NCBI GenBank assembly: GCA_900556425.1
Contig: USOR01000084.1
Coordinates: 1-5,034, forward strand
Origin: an uncultured Coriobacteriaceae bacterium
Lineage (GTDB): Bacteria > Actinomycetota > Coriobacteriia > Coriobacteriales > QAMH01
DNA length: 5,034 nucleotides
Reading direction: 5' to 3'
Each line of letters begins with the position of its first letter. Position 1 is the stretch's first letter. Below the pieces are notes generated by a model. It did no database searches and was not told the origin of the DNA. It saw only the letters and a program-made list of their open reading frames with translations. Below, in pieces: positions 1 to 4,538 of the stretch. Both the position numbers and the translations under genes were made by a program.

Positions 1-322
1 GGTCGACGCCCAGAAGTCGCAGCTCTTCCTCGAAGGCCGGACGCACCAGACTGACATCGCGACTGCGCTTGTACTGGCCGTCCACCCAGCACGAGCCGAT
101 GTGCCCCTGAACGATCCACTCGTCCGCGTGCTCCCTCATGGCAAAGCCCAGGTTCTCCCGGATATGCGGGTCGGCCATCCAGCAGTCCATGTAGTTCACG
201 CCCGCCTCGCGCAGCACCTCGGCGATTTCGCGCGTCTCCTCCGGCGTGCCATCCATCCACTCGGGTCCGAAGCCGATCTCGCTTACCTCGAGGCCCGTCT
301 TGCCCAGCGTCCTGTACCTCAT
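1..322 (-). CDS. Aldo/keto reductase, Fe-S-associated type (N-terminal part, runs off left edge)
   Basis: The N-terminal 107 residues are visible; the rest lies beyond the window. The opening MRYRTLGKTGLEVSEIGFG is the classic first strand and loop of the aldo/keto reductase TIM barrel, followed by helix 1 and GVNYMDCW (41-48), the strand bearing the catalytic Asp (D46). The next stretch, with ADP (50-52), RENLG (55-59), QGHIGS (72-77) and DGQYKRSRD (81-89), resembles the anaerobe subfamily that usually carries a C-terminal 4Fe-4S ferredoxin-like domain; that domain cannot be checked here. The family does NAD(P)H-dependent carbonyl reduction in the cytoplasm. The usual catalytic Tyr a few residues after the Asp is not seen: W48 and M49 stand near its place. 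The ATG at 320-322 has an AAGGGG ribosome site 8 nt upstream (331-336). The gene lies downstream of the glycosyltransferase on the same strand, 95 nt away, with its own predicted promoter. The family is near certain; the substrate is unknown. Confidence 0.88.
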   Translation of the reverse strand, partial: MRYRTLGKTGLEVSEIGFGPEWMDGTPEETREIAEVLREAGVNYMDCWMADPHIRENLGFAMREHADEWIVQGHIGSCWVDGQYKRSRDVSLVRPAFEEELRLLGVD

Positions 323-349
323 GCGTCTTGCCCCTTTCGTCTTTCGGAC

Positions 350-378
350 AGGATACATTCCCCTGTTATCCTCTGCAA
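350..378 (-). promoter_or_regulatory. Predicted sigma-70 promoter of the aldo/keto reductase gene
   Basis: Read on the minus strand, TTGCAG (373-378) is followed after exactly 17 nt by TATCCT (350-355). Transcription would start near 342, leaving a leader of about 20 nt that contains the AAGGGG ribosome site. The -10 is only a moderate match, which fits a promoter needing an activator. The prediction rests on motif match and spacing alone. Confidence 0.5.
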
Positions 379-385
379 AACAGGG
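361..385. repeat. Inverted repeat CCCTGTT-N11-AACAGGG
   Basis: Perfect 7-bp arms at 361-367 and 379-385 flank an 11-nt centre that contains the predicted -35 of the aldo/keto reductase promoter. No T-run follows on either strand, so a terminator is unlikely. A protein binding site formed from the inverted ACAGG units is the better reading. Its significance beyond the ACAGG repeat family is uncertain. Confidence 0.4.
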
Positions 386-417
386 ACAGCACAGGATGAC
401 ACAGGACGGAGATAACG

Positions 418-1578
418 TCATCCCACCCTGGACTCCATGACTTCCAGAACCCTGGCCGCACCGCCGAGGACAGCAAGCTCGCTACGCAGGGCAGAGGCTG
501 CTTCCTGGAAGCCCTTCCGCCCATCGACCAATCGCCCGATGGCATCGCGCACGGCTCCCACGTCGAATCGCCCGTACTCCAGCGACATGCCGACGCCGTT
601 GCGCGTGGCGGCCTCGGCGTTGAAACGCCGCTCGAACACCTTTCCCGGGCAGATGAGCTGGGGCGTTCCATATGCTATGCCGTCCATCACCGAGTTCTGG
701 CCCCCGTGGTTCACGAAGACGGCGGCACGTGGCAGCAGCTCGGCGAAGTCGAAGTGCGGCGCGGTGCGCACGCCTTTCGCGAATCCCTCGGGCAGTCCGG
801 CGACATATAGCTCGAGGCCGCTGTCCTGCAGCGCCTCCGCAAGCACGGCGCAAGCTCGACGGGGCGTGATGGTCCCGTTGCCGAGATAGGCCACGACCGC
901 ATCCCGGCTGACTTCGGGCGCTTCCGGCGGCATGCCCGCGAACGGACCAGTGAAGATGACGGAGCCACCATCCGGAAAGGGTTCCAGCGCACGACAAGAT
1001 GGTACGAAGCGCACCTGCGACATGAGGAGCACGTCCTCGGGTGAGCGTACCTCCCCCATCGACAACGAGCGCAGCACGCGATTCACCCCGTTGGCTGTGG
1101 CGGGGTTGCTCGCGTAGGACGGCTGCGTGGGATAGCTCGTCGTTCCGAAGACGGGAACGCCCTCGACTTTTGCGGCGATAATCGCGGCGACGTTGAACTC
1201 GGAATAGACGGCCTCGAAATGGCCTTCGCGGATGATTCCGCGCAACTGCCGCACGGCCGCTTCCAGATAGCGTCCGTTCGTGTTGCCGGTGAGCCGCAGG
1301 ACGTCATCGAAGCACGTCATGGAAACGCGCCGGTTCAGCCCAAGCCTCTGGGCCAGCGGGAACATCCGCCTCCCGACGACGCACGGCATGCCGAGGGGCG
1401 TCGGGACGAGGACGGGCTGGACGCTCGCGCCATCTGGAATCGCGACGCAGAAGCCTTCCGGGATGCAGAGCGTCACCTGCCATCCCCTCGATACCATGGC
1501 GGACGCAAGAACGCGTGAGCGCGATGCGGGGCCAGAACTTTCGGCCATGGCCATCATGGGTGCCACGAGTACGCGCAT
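418..1578 (-). CDS. GT-B glycosyltransferase, UGT/MGT-like (GT1 type)
   Basis: This 386-residue protein fits the usual 380-420 aa of bacterial GT1 enzymes, which move a sugar from a nucleotide donor to small, often hydrophobic acceptors. The N-terminal Rossmann half (1 to about 210) opens MRVLVAP and has an acceptor-side central region (VYSEFNVAAIIAAKVEGVPV, 124-143). The C-terminal donor half shows the strand-turn YLGNGT (231-236) and a strong donor signature: VNHGGQNSVMDG (289-300) with H291 expected at the diphosphate, GTPQLICP (304-311) and RFNAE (318-322). The N-terminal loop reads ESSGPASRS (13-21), where relatives usually have GH; the usual His is P17. There is no signal peptide or membrane helix, so it should act in the cytoplasm. 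The ATG at 1576-1578 is preferred over the one at 1582-1584 because AGGAGGG ends exactly at the latter. It is divergent from a TetR regulator that probably controls it. Donor and acceptor are unknown. Confidence 0.88.
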   Translation of the reverse strand: MRVLVAPMMAMAESSGPASRSRVLASAMVSRGWQVTLCIPEGFCVAIPDGASVQPVLVPTPLGMPCVVGRRMFPLAQRLGLNRRVSMTCFDDVLRLTGNTNGRYLEAAVRQLRGIIREGHFEAVYSEFNVAAIIAAKVEGVPVFGTTSYPTQPSYASNPATANGVNRVLRSLSMGEVRSPEDVLLMSQVRFVPSCRALEPFPDGGSVIFTGPFAGMPPEAPEVSRDAVVAYLGNGTITPRRACAVLAEALQDSGLELYVAGLPEGFAKGVRTAPHFDFAELLPRAAVFVNHGGQNSVMDGIAYGTPQLICPGKVFERRFNAEAATRNGVGMSLEYGRFDVGAVRDAIGRLVDGRKGFQEAASALRSELAVLGGAARVLEVMESRVG

Positions 1579-1584
1579 GGGCAT

Positions 1585-1591
1585 CCCTCCT
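1585..1591 (-). promoter_or_regulatory. Ribosome binding site that decides the glycosyltransferase start
   Basis: AGGAGGG on the minus strand directly touches the first in-frame ATG (1582-1584), which leaves no spacer. The second ATG (1576-1578) is 6-7 nt away, the standard distance. Translation should therefore begin at 1578, two residues inside the longest open frame. The protein then starts MRVLVAP, matching the usual first strand of the family. Confidence 0.8.
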
Positions 1592-1595
1592 GATT

Positions 1596-1617
1596 CCGAC
1601 AGTTGTCGGGTATCATA
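1596..1617 (-). promoter_or_regulatory. Predicted glycosyltransferase -10 with palindromic operator
   Basis: A perfect dyad CCGACA-GT-TGTCGG occupies 1596-1609. On the minus strand TATGAT (1612-1617) is a good -10 and would start transcription near 1605, inside the dyad. No convincing -35 lies 16-18 nt upstream. A second TCCGACAG half-site copy lies at 1639-1646, 44 nt (about four helical turns) from the first at 1595-1602. The place between divergent genes, one a TetR regulator, fits a TetR operator. Binding is inferred. Confidence 0.5.
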
Positions 1618-1697
1618 GCCGCAGACGAGGAAAGATGCTCCGACAGAACACCGGAAGTATCGGAAGGAAAGAGCAGAGGATGCAGCACCGTTCTTTC

Positions 1698-1705
1698 AAG
1701 GGAGG
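1698..1705 (+). promoter_or_regulatory. Ribosome binding site of the first TetR gene
   Basis: AAGGGAGG lies 8 nt before the ATG at 1714, a near-ideal site. It fixes the start there. The longer open frame reaching back to 1603 starts inside the operator dyad, has no comparable site, and would add 37 residues that do not look like a TetR N-terminus. Confidence 0.8.
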
Positions 1706-1713
1706 AACGCGTC

Positions 1714-2289
1714 ATGAGCAAGCACGCTAGTGCCGACCGCACGTCTGCCAGAGACAGGATCATCGAGGCCTACCTCGGGCTTCTTGTGAAGAACCCACAC
1801 AAGAAAGTGACCGTCTCCGCCGTGGCAAAGGCGGCGGGTTGCAACCGCGACACGTTCTACTATTACTTTCCGTCCATCGACGGCGCGGCGAAGAGCGCGC
1901 TCGATGACTTGGCACCGAAGTCCGCTGCGCATATCGCCCGCGCGCTCACGGAGGGGGACGAAGCGACGATTCCCGCCCAGGTGAGGGCACGGATGCTACT
2001 GATTGCCAAAATTGCCCGGGCACACCCACGCATCCGCCATCATCTGGAGGGGATGCTCAAGGAATTGTGGCTCTCCGAGTTCGGCATCGACGCCGGGACA
2101 ATGGGAAAGGCCGACGAAGCGGTACTCGATTTCATGGCGTCGGGTACGGCCGGCCTCATTTGCGAGCATTTGGCAGACGCCAAGAGCGCAGACGAATTCG
2201 ATGCGGCCTTTTCCGCCATTGCGCGCACCTTCGGGAAGAGCGCCCTCGATTACGCACGCGAACGCGAACTCGTTGCCCAGACGGGATAA
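1714..2289 (+). CDS. TetR/AcrR family regulator, divergent from the glycosyltransferase
   Basis: The protein has 191 residues, a normal TetR length. Residues 11-56 form the three-helix DNA-binding domain: RDRIIEAYLGLLVKN (13-27), then the helix-turn-helix VTVSAVAKAAGCNRDTFYYYF (32-52, split VTVSAVAKAA / GCNRDTFYYYF), with the FYYYF recognition-helix end typical of the family. The remaining helical domain (about 60-185) should bind ligand and dimerise; it includes IRHHLEGMLKELW (107-119) and FMASGTAGLICEHL (140-153), the latter the usual hydrophobic dimer-interface helix style. Family members repress nearby genes and release DNA on binding a small molecule. The 135-nt divergent region shared with the glycosyltransferase contains a palindrome at that gene's predicted start site, so the likely target is the glycosyltransferase. 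I found no clear -10/-35 for this gene itself. The family is clear; the ligand is unknown. Confidence 0.9.
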   Translation: MSKHASADRTSARDRIIEAYLGLLVKNPHKKVTVSAVAKAAGCNRDTFYYYFPSIDGAAKSALDDLAPKSAAHIARALTEGDEATIPAQVRARMLLIAKIARAHPRIRHHLEGMLKELWLSEFGIDAGTMGKADEAVLDFMASGTAGLICEHLADAKSADEFDAAFSAIARTFGKSALDYARERELVAQTG

Positions 2290-2301
2290 CAAGATGTAGC
2301 G

Positions 2302-2339
2302 AAACGTGAGGGAGGTTCATCAACCTGACCGTTTGTTTT
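2302..2339 (+). terminator. Possible Rho-independent terminator after the first TetR gene
   Basis: Starting 13 nt after the stop codon, AAACG (2302-2306) can pair with CGTTT (2330-2334), and inside it AGGTT (2313-2317) pairs with AACCT (2322-2326) around a CATC loop. The run TTTGTTTT follows. The stem has an unpaired internal loop and low GC, so it is a weak terminator at best. The position before the next promoter supports it. Confidence 0.4.
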
Positions 2340-2361
2340 CGCGTTATTGCCACGTCTCATC

Positions 2362-2384
2362 CGAATTGACGCACAATCAATTCG
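2362..2384. promoter_or_regulatory. Dyad over the -35 of the second TetR promoter: CGAATTGA-N7-TCAATTCG
   Basis: Perfect 8-bp arms (2362-2369 and 2377-2384) are separated by 7 nt, and the left arm contains most of the TTGACG -35 box. Such overlap predicts repression by blocking polymerase. The sequence differs from the -10 operator, so a second regulator may bind here. The TTGA...TCAA core recalls Crp/Fnr boxes, but those have 6 nt between the tetramers and this has 7. Confidence 0.5.
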
Positions 2385-2394
2385 TCTTTATACT
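2366..2394 (+). promoter_or_regulatory. Strong predicted sigma-70 promoter of the TetR-flavodoxin-HEAT operon
   Basis: TTGACG (2366-2371), a 17-nt spacer and TATACT (2389-2394) match the -35/-10 consensus at five and four to five positions with optimal spacing. The expected start is near 2401. This rules out the ATG at 2400 as the gene start and leaves a leader of about 30 nt before the ATG at 2433. Confidence 0.75.
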
Positions 2395-2417
2395 AACGTA
2401 TGTTAGTTAGTATAAAG
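2386..2417. promoter_or_regulatory. TetR-type operator over the -10 and start site
   Basis: CTTTATACTAAC (2386-2397) and GTTAGTATAAAG (2406-2417) are perfect 12-bp inverted arms around an 8-nt spacer. A second register is nested inside: ACTAAC (2392-2397) also pairs with GTTAGT at 2402-2407 around GTAT, because GTTA is tandemly duplicated (2402-2409). The site covers the -10 and predicted start site, just ahead of a TetR gene. Autorepression is therefore the likely role. The strength of the dyad is seen directly; the binding protein is inferred. Confidence 0.75.
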
Positions 2418-2432
2418 AAAGGCAGCCGAAGA

Positions 2433-3050
2433 ATGCCCAAGATCGAAGGCGATGCGCGCAATCGAATACTCGATGCAGCGTTCGCGCTCTTTAGTGAGAA
2501 AGGCTTCACGGCCACATCCATGAGGGACATCGCCGATGCGGTGGGAATAAAGGCTGCATCGCTCTACAACCACTTCGCAGGTAAGCGGGAACTCTTCGAT
2601 GCCCTCGTCGAGCGCGAGACAGACTACGTCCTGGAGCAGATGAGGCTTGTTGGGGCGATGGCCACCCCCGACGATGACTCCACTGCATACGCCAAACTTG
2701 AGGGGAACGCGCTCGCCGATCTCGTTTGGGACAGCTACAAGCCTTTCTTCGAGGACGACCGCGTGAAGATGCTTATGCGCATGCTGGCGGCGAATCGTTA
2801 CGCGGACAAGAACTGCAAGGCGCTCTACGAGATCATCTTCATCGAACGCCCCATCGCGATTCAGGGCACAATCTTCGAGCGCCTCGTTTCCGAGGGCAGG
2901 TTCGACCCCTGCGACACCCAGCTTACCGCAGTACAGTTCCATAGCCCTATGCTCATGCTCATGGAGCGACAGTCAGAAGCGCGTGAAGCTAGGGAGTTCT
3001 GCCGCGCCCATACCGAAGCGTTCAATGCCTTGCACGGAAAGGAATCCTAG
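2433..3050 (+). CDS. TetR/AcrR family regulator, first gene of the flavodoxin operon
   Basis: The protein has 205 residues. The DNA-binding domain is a textbook TetR N-terminus: ARNRILDAAFALFSEKGF (8-25), then TATSMRDIADAVGIKAASLY (26-45) and NHFAGKRELFDAL (46-58). The C-terminal domain (about 60-200) is helical and ligand-binding by family; it holds three cysteines (C128, C160, C190), which could matter for redox sensing, but no known motif is evident. The ATG at 2433 is chosen because AAAGG lies 10 nt upstream and the protein then begins right before helix 1; the in-frame ATG at 2400 lies at the predicted transcript start. The stop codon abuts the flavodoxin ATG with no gap, so the two are co-transcribed. 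The strong dyad over the promoter suggests autoregulation. It is not closely similar to the TetR protein just upstream, so this does not look like a recent duplication. Confidence 0.93.
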   Translation: MPKIEGDARNRILDAAFALFSEKGFTATSMRDIADAVGIKAASLYNHFAGKRELFDALVERETDYVLEQMRLVGAMATPDDDSTAYAKLEGNALADLVWDSYKPFFEDDRVKMLMRMLAANRYADKNCKALYEIIFIERPIAIQGTIFERLVSEGRFDPCDTQLTAVQFHSPMLMLMERQSEAREAREFCRAHTEAFNALHGKES

Positions 3051-3611
3051 ATGCGAACCGCAATCGTCTATTGCTCACAGACCGGATACACCCAGAAATA
3101 CGCCGATTGGCTCGCCGAGGATCTCGGGTGCGAGGCCGTGCCCTATGCGGACAAAACTCGGGTCGTGCTGAGCGAGATTGACCTGCTTGTATTCTGCAGC
3201 TGGTTCCATGCGGCCTCCATCAAGGGCACGAAGTGGCTGAAGGGCGTGATGCGCGATTATCCCGACCTGCGCGTGGTCGTGCTCGCCACGGGAGCGACGC
3301 CGATGCCGTGCGATACGGGGGAAACCACGATGATCGAGGAGGCGTTTCGCCACTCGTTTCCCGAAGCAGAATATCCCGACCTTCCGCACTTCTACTGCCA
3401 CGGCGGCTTTGACTACGACCGCCTTGGGATTCCGGACAAAATCGCCATGCGCATGTTCTTCAAGGCAAACGCGAAGACGGCCGAGACCAATCCCAAAGCG
3501 GCGGAGATGCTGCGCGTCATGAAGGACGGATTCGACGGCACCAAGTGCGAGTATCTGGAGTCGGCGCTTGCCTACATTTATCAGATGGAGGAAAGGACAA
3601 AGGATGCCTGA
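3051..3611 (+). CDS. Flavodoxin-domain protein (HemG-like / Flavodoxin_5 type)
   Basis: This 186-residue protein has a flavodoxin fold. Strand 1 MRTAIVYC (1-8) leads into the FMN-phosphate loop SQTGYT (9-14), a match to the S/T-x-T-G-x-T signature, then helix KYADWLAEDL (16-25). The strand IDLLVFCSWFHAASIKG (43-59) corresponds to the second FMN loop, and LRVVVLATGATPM (73-85) to the central strand. CHGGFDYDRL (116-125) resembles the isoalloxazine-side loop of HemG-like proteins, and the length is close to HemG (about 180 aa). Such proteins carry electrons or reduce a partner in the cytoplasm; HemG itself oxidises protoporphyrinogen IX. No haem genes are visible, so I do not assign that reaction. 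AAAGGA (3038-3043) lies 7 nt before the ATG, inside the end of the TetR gene. The stop overlaps the next gene. Fold confidence is high; the partner is unknown. Confidence 0.87.
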   Translation: MRTAIVYCSQTGYTQKYADWLAEDLGCEAVPYADKTRVVLSEIDLLVFCSWFHAASIKGTKWLKGVMRDYPDLRVVVLATGATPMPCDTGETTMIEEAFRHSFPEAEYPDLPHFYCHGGFDYDRLGIPDKIAMRMFFKANAKTAETNPKAAEMLRVMKDGFDGTKCEYLESALAYIYQMEERTKDA

Positions 3612-4062
3612 AGGCTTGAACATTGCAGAACAGGTTCGCGTGCTGCGCTCCTCGAGCAATCGCGAAGCCTATCGTGCCTTGCAATCGCTGCAAGAGACGA
3701 GCGACGTGGACGATGCCGTCTATGCTCACATCGACAGCTTCATCGAGATGATGCGCGATTCCAGTTCCTATGTTCGGACTCGTGGGCTGGCCCTGATCGC
3801 CTGCAATGCGAAATGGGACGAGGAGGGAAAGATCGATGGAATCATCGACGAGTATTTAGGGCACGCAACCGACAACAAGCCCATCACTGCCCGACAGTGC
3901 ATAAAATCCCTCCCGAAACTTGCTGAAGCGAAGCCGCATCTAATGCCATACATCGCTTCATCGCTCAGGCAGGCTGATACTTCGCAATACGCTGACAGCA
4001 TGAGGCCGCTCGTCCAGAATGATATACGCGATGTACTGCTCGCTCTGGACTCCATGCAATGA
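3604..4062 (+). CDS. Small HEAT-repeat-like helical protein (similar proteins often labelled 'SufBD protein')
   Basis: The protein has 152 residues, all predicted helical. Two repeat units can be aligned: IDSFIEMMRDSSSYVRTRGL (43-62) continuing ALIACNAK (63-70), and IDGIIDEYLGHATDNKPITA (77-96) continuing RQCIKSLPKL (97-106). Each is helix A, a D-containing turn and helix B with an Arg early on, the HEAT pattern. From memory, proteins of this layout in anaerobic Firmicutes and Actinobacteria are often named 'SufBD protein', but the SufB/SufD beta-helix is not seen and a role in Fe-S assembly is unsupported. HEAT proteins normally act as binding scaffolds. The ATG at 3604 overlaps the flavodoxin by 8 nt, with AAAGGA (3592-3597) 6 nt upstream. 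The in-frame ATG at 3568 lies deeper in the flavodoxin without a comparable site. The overlap implies translational coupling and perhaps a flavodoxin partner. Confidence 0.75.
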   Translation: MPEGLNIAEQVRVLRSSSNREAYRALQSLQETSDVDDAVYAHIDSFIEMMRDSSSYVRTRGLALIACNAKWDEEGKIDGIIDEYLGHATDNKPITARQCIKSLPKLAEAKPHLMPYIASSLRQADTSQYADSMRPLVQNDIRDVLLALDSMQ

Positions 4063-4112
4063 GGCAGCATCGGCAAACCCCAGTTCAGCGACTTATGTAA
4101 AGACCTTTTGAC

Positions 4113-4460
4113 ATGGCAGGGCACTTCCAAGCCAACGATGTAAAGCCGTATATCTGGCCCGACCCTTCCTTCATCCCGCATATGTCATGCGGTGCTCTTG
4201 TCGGTATAGGTTTATTCATTGCGCTCTTCTCGCTGGCTCTGTTCCTTGCGTTTCGGATTGAGCGAATCAAGAACAAGCATAATCTCGTGACGTACAAAGA
4301 GATAAGCGCGTTCATAGACGGGAGAGATGACGTTGCCGAAGATGGCTCTTTCGGAAGAAGACACAGATGGCTGAACAACATGGTGAAGCTTGTGTGTGGC
4401 GCCGGTTTCGGTTTGGTCGTCGGGTTCGTGCTCACCGTTATCGTAACTAGTCTTAATTGA
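4113..4460 (+). CDS. Unrecognised small two-helix membrane protein
   Basis: I do not recognise a family. The 115 residues contain two convincing membrane segments, about 26-47 (CGALVGIGLFIALFSLALFLAF) and about 91-112 (VKLVCGAGFGLVVGFVLTVI continuing VT). They are joined by a charged loop of about 43 residues (48-90) rich in Lys, Arg and Asp. The N-terminus (1-25) is polar and aromatic. By the positive-inside rule, the basic loop should be cytoplasmic and both ends outside. An in-frame TAA at 4098-4100 blocks any upstream start, and no good ribosome site precedes the ATG; M24 is an alternative start, also without one. It follows the HEAT-like gene by 50 nt on the same strand but in lower-GC DNA (43-58% in sampled 60-nt blocks). 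The gene is convergent with the ABC permease. It may be a recent insertion or a weakly expressed gene. Confidence 0.6.
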   Translation: MAGHFQANDVKPYIWPDPSFIPHMSCGALVGIGLFIALFSLALFLAFRIERIKNKHNLVTYKEISAFIDGRDDVAEDGSFGRRHRWLNNMVKLVCGAGFGLVVGFVLTVIVTSLN

Positions 4461-4538
4461 GCTTCACCGCAAACACGGCCGTCCGAGAGCTGTCCGGAGA
4501 GGATAGTGCTACGTCCTGCGTCATCTTCAAGCAAGCAT

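Larger units (their letters stand above)
348..406 (-). repeat. Helically phased TCCTGT repeats in the aldo/keto reductase control region
   Basis: On the minus strand TCCTGT occurs at 401-406 and 391-396, CCCTGT at 380-385, and TCCTGT again at 348-353. Copy-to-copy distances are 10, 11 and 32 nt, close to one, one and three turns of B-DNA. An opposite-facing copy (ACAGGG on the minus strand) lies at 361-366. Three copies sit directly upstream of the predicted -35 and one overlaps the -10. This is the arrangement expected for a regulator binding as several protomers on one DNA face. The protein is unknown, and chance is not excluded for so short a unit. Confidence 0.5.

Noticed and set aside
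361..385. Reading the CCCTGTT/AACAGGG hairpin as the glycosyltransferase terminator.
   Set aside because: No T-run follows on the minus strand, the loop is 11 nt, and it coincides with the next gene's predicted promoter.
101..440. Plus-strand open frames across the aldo/keto reductase start and its upstream region.
   Set aside because: They overlap the clearly recognisable reductase N-terminus on the other strand and lack ribosome sites.
418..1584. Two-residue longer glycosyltransferase starting at the ATG at 1582-1584.
   Set aside because: AGGAGGG directly touches this ATG, leaving no spacer; the ATG at 1576-1578 has the normal distance.
1603..1713. N-terminal extension of the first TetR gene to an ATG at 1603-1714.
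   Set aside because: It would start inside the operator dyad without a ribosome site, whereas AAGGGAGG lies 8 nt before the ATG at 1714.
2400..2432. N-terminal extension of the second TetR gene from the ATG at 2400.
   Set aside because: It lies at the predicted transcription start and within the operator, and adds residues atypical for TetR N-termini.
2403..2942. A long (179-codon) minus-strand open frame opposite the second TetR gene.
   Set aside because: It is an antisense shadow of a clear TetR gene; its translation shows no recognisable domain.
3075..3659. A 194-codon minus-strand open frame opposite the flavodoxin.
   Set aside because: It is a shadow of a gene with a clear FMN-binding motif, and has low-complexity basic composition.
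4085..4534. A 149-codon minus-strand open frame opposite the small membrane protein.
   Set aside because: It has no ribosome site or domain and Ser/Thr/Pro-rich shadow-like composition; the plus-strand frame has two clean membrane helices.
4461..4538. A bidirectional terminator between the convergent membrane protein and ABC permease genes.
   Set aside because: Only short pairings (AGGA/TCCT, TCCG/CGGA) are present and there is no T-run on either strand.
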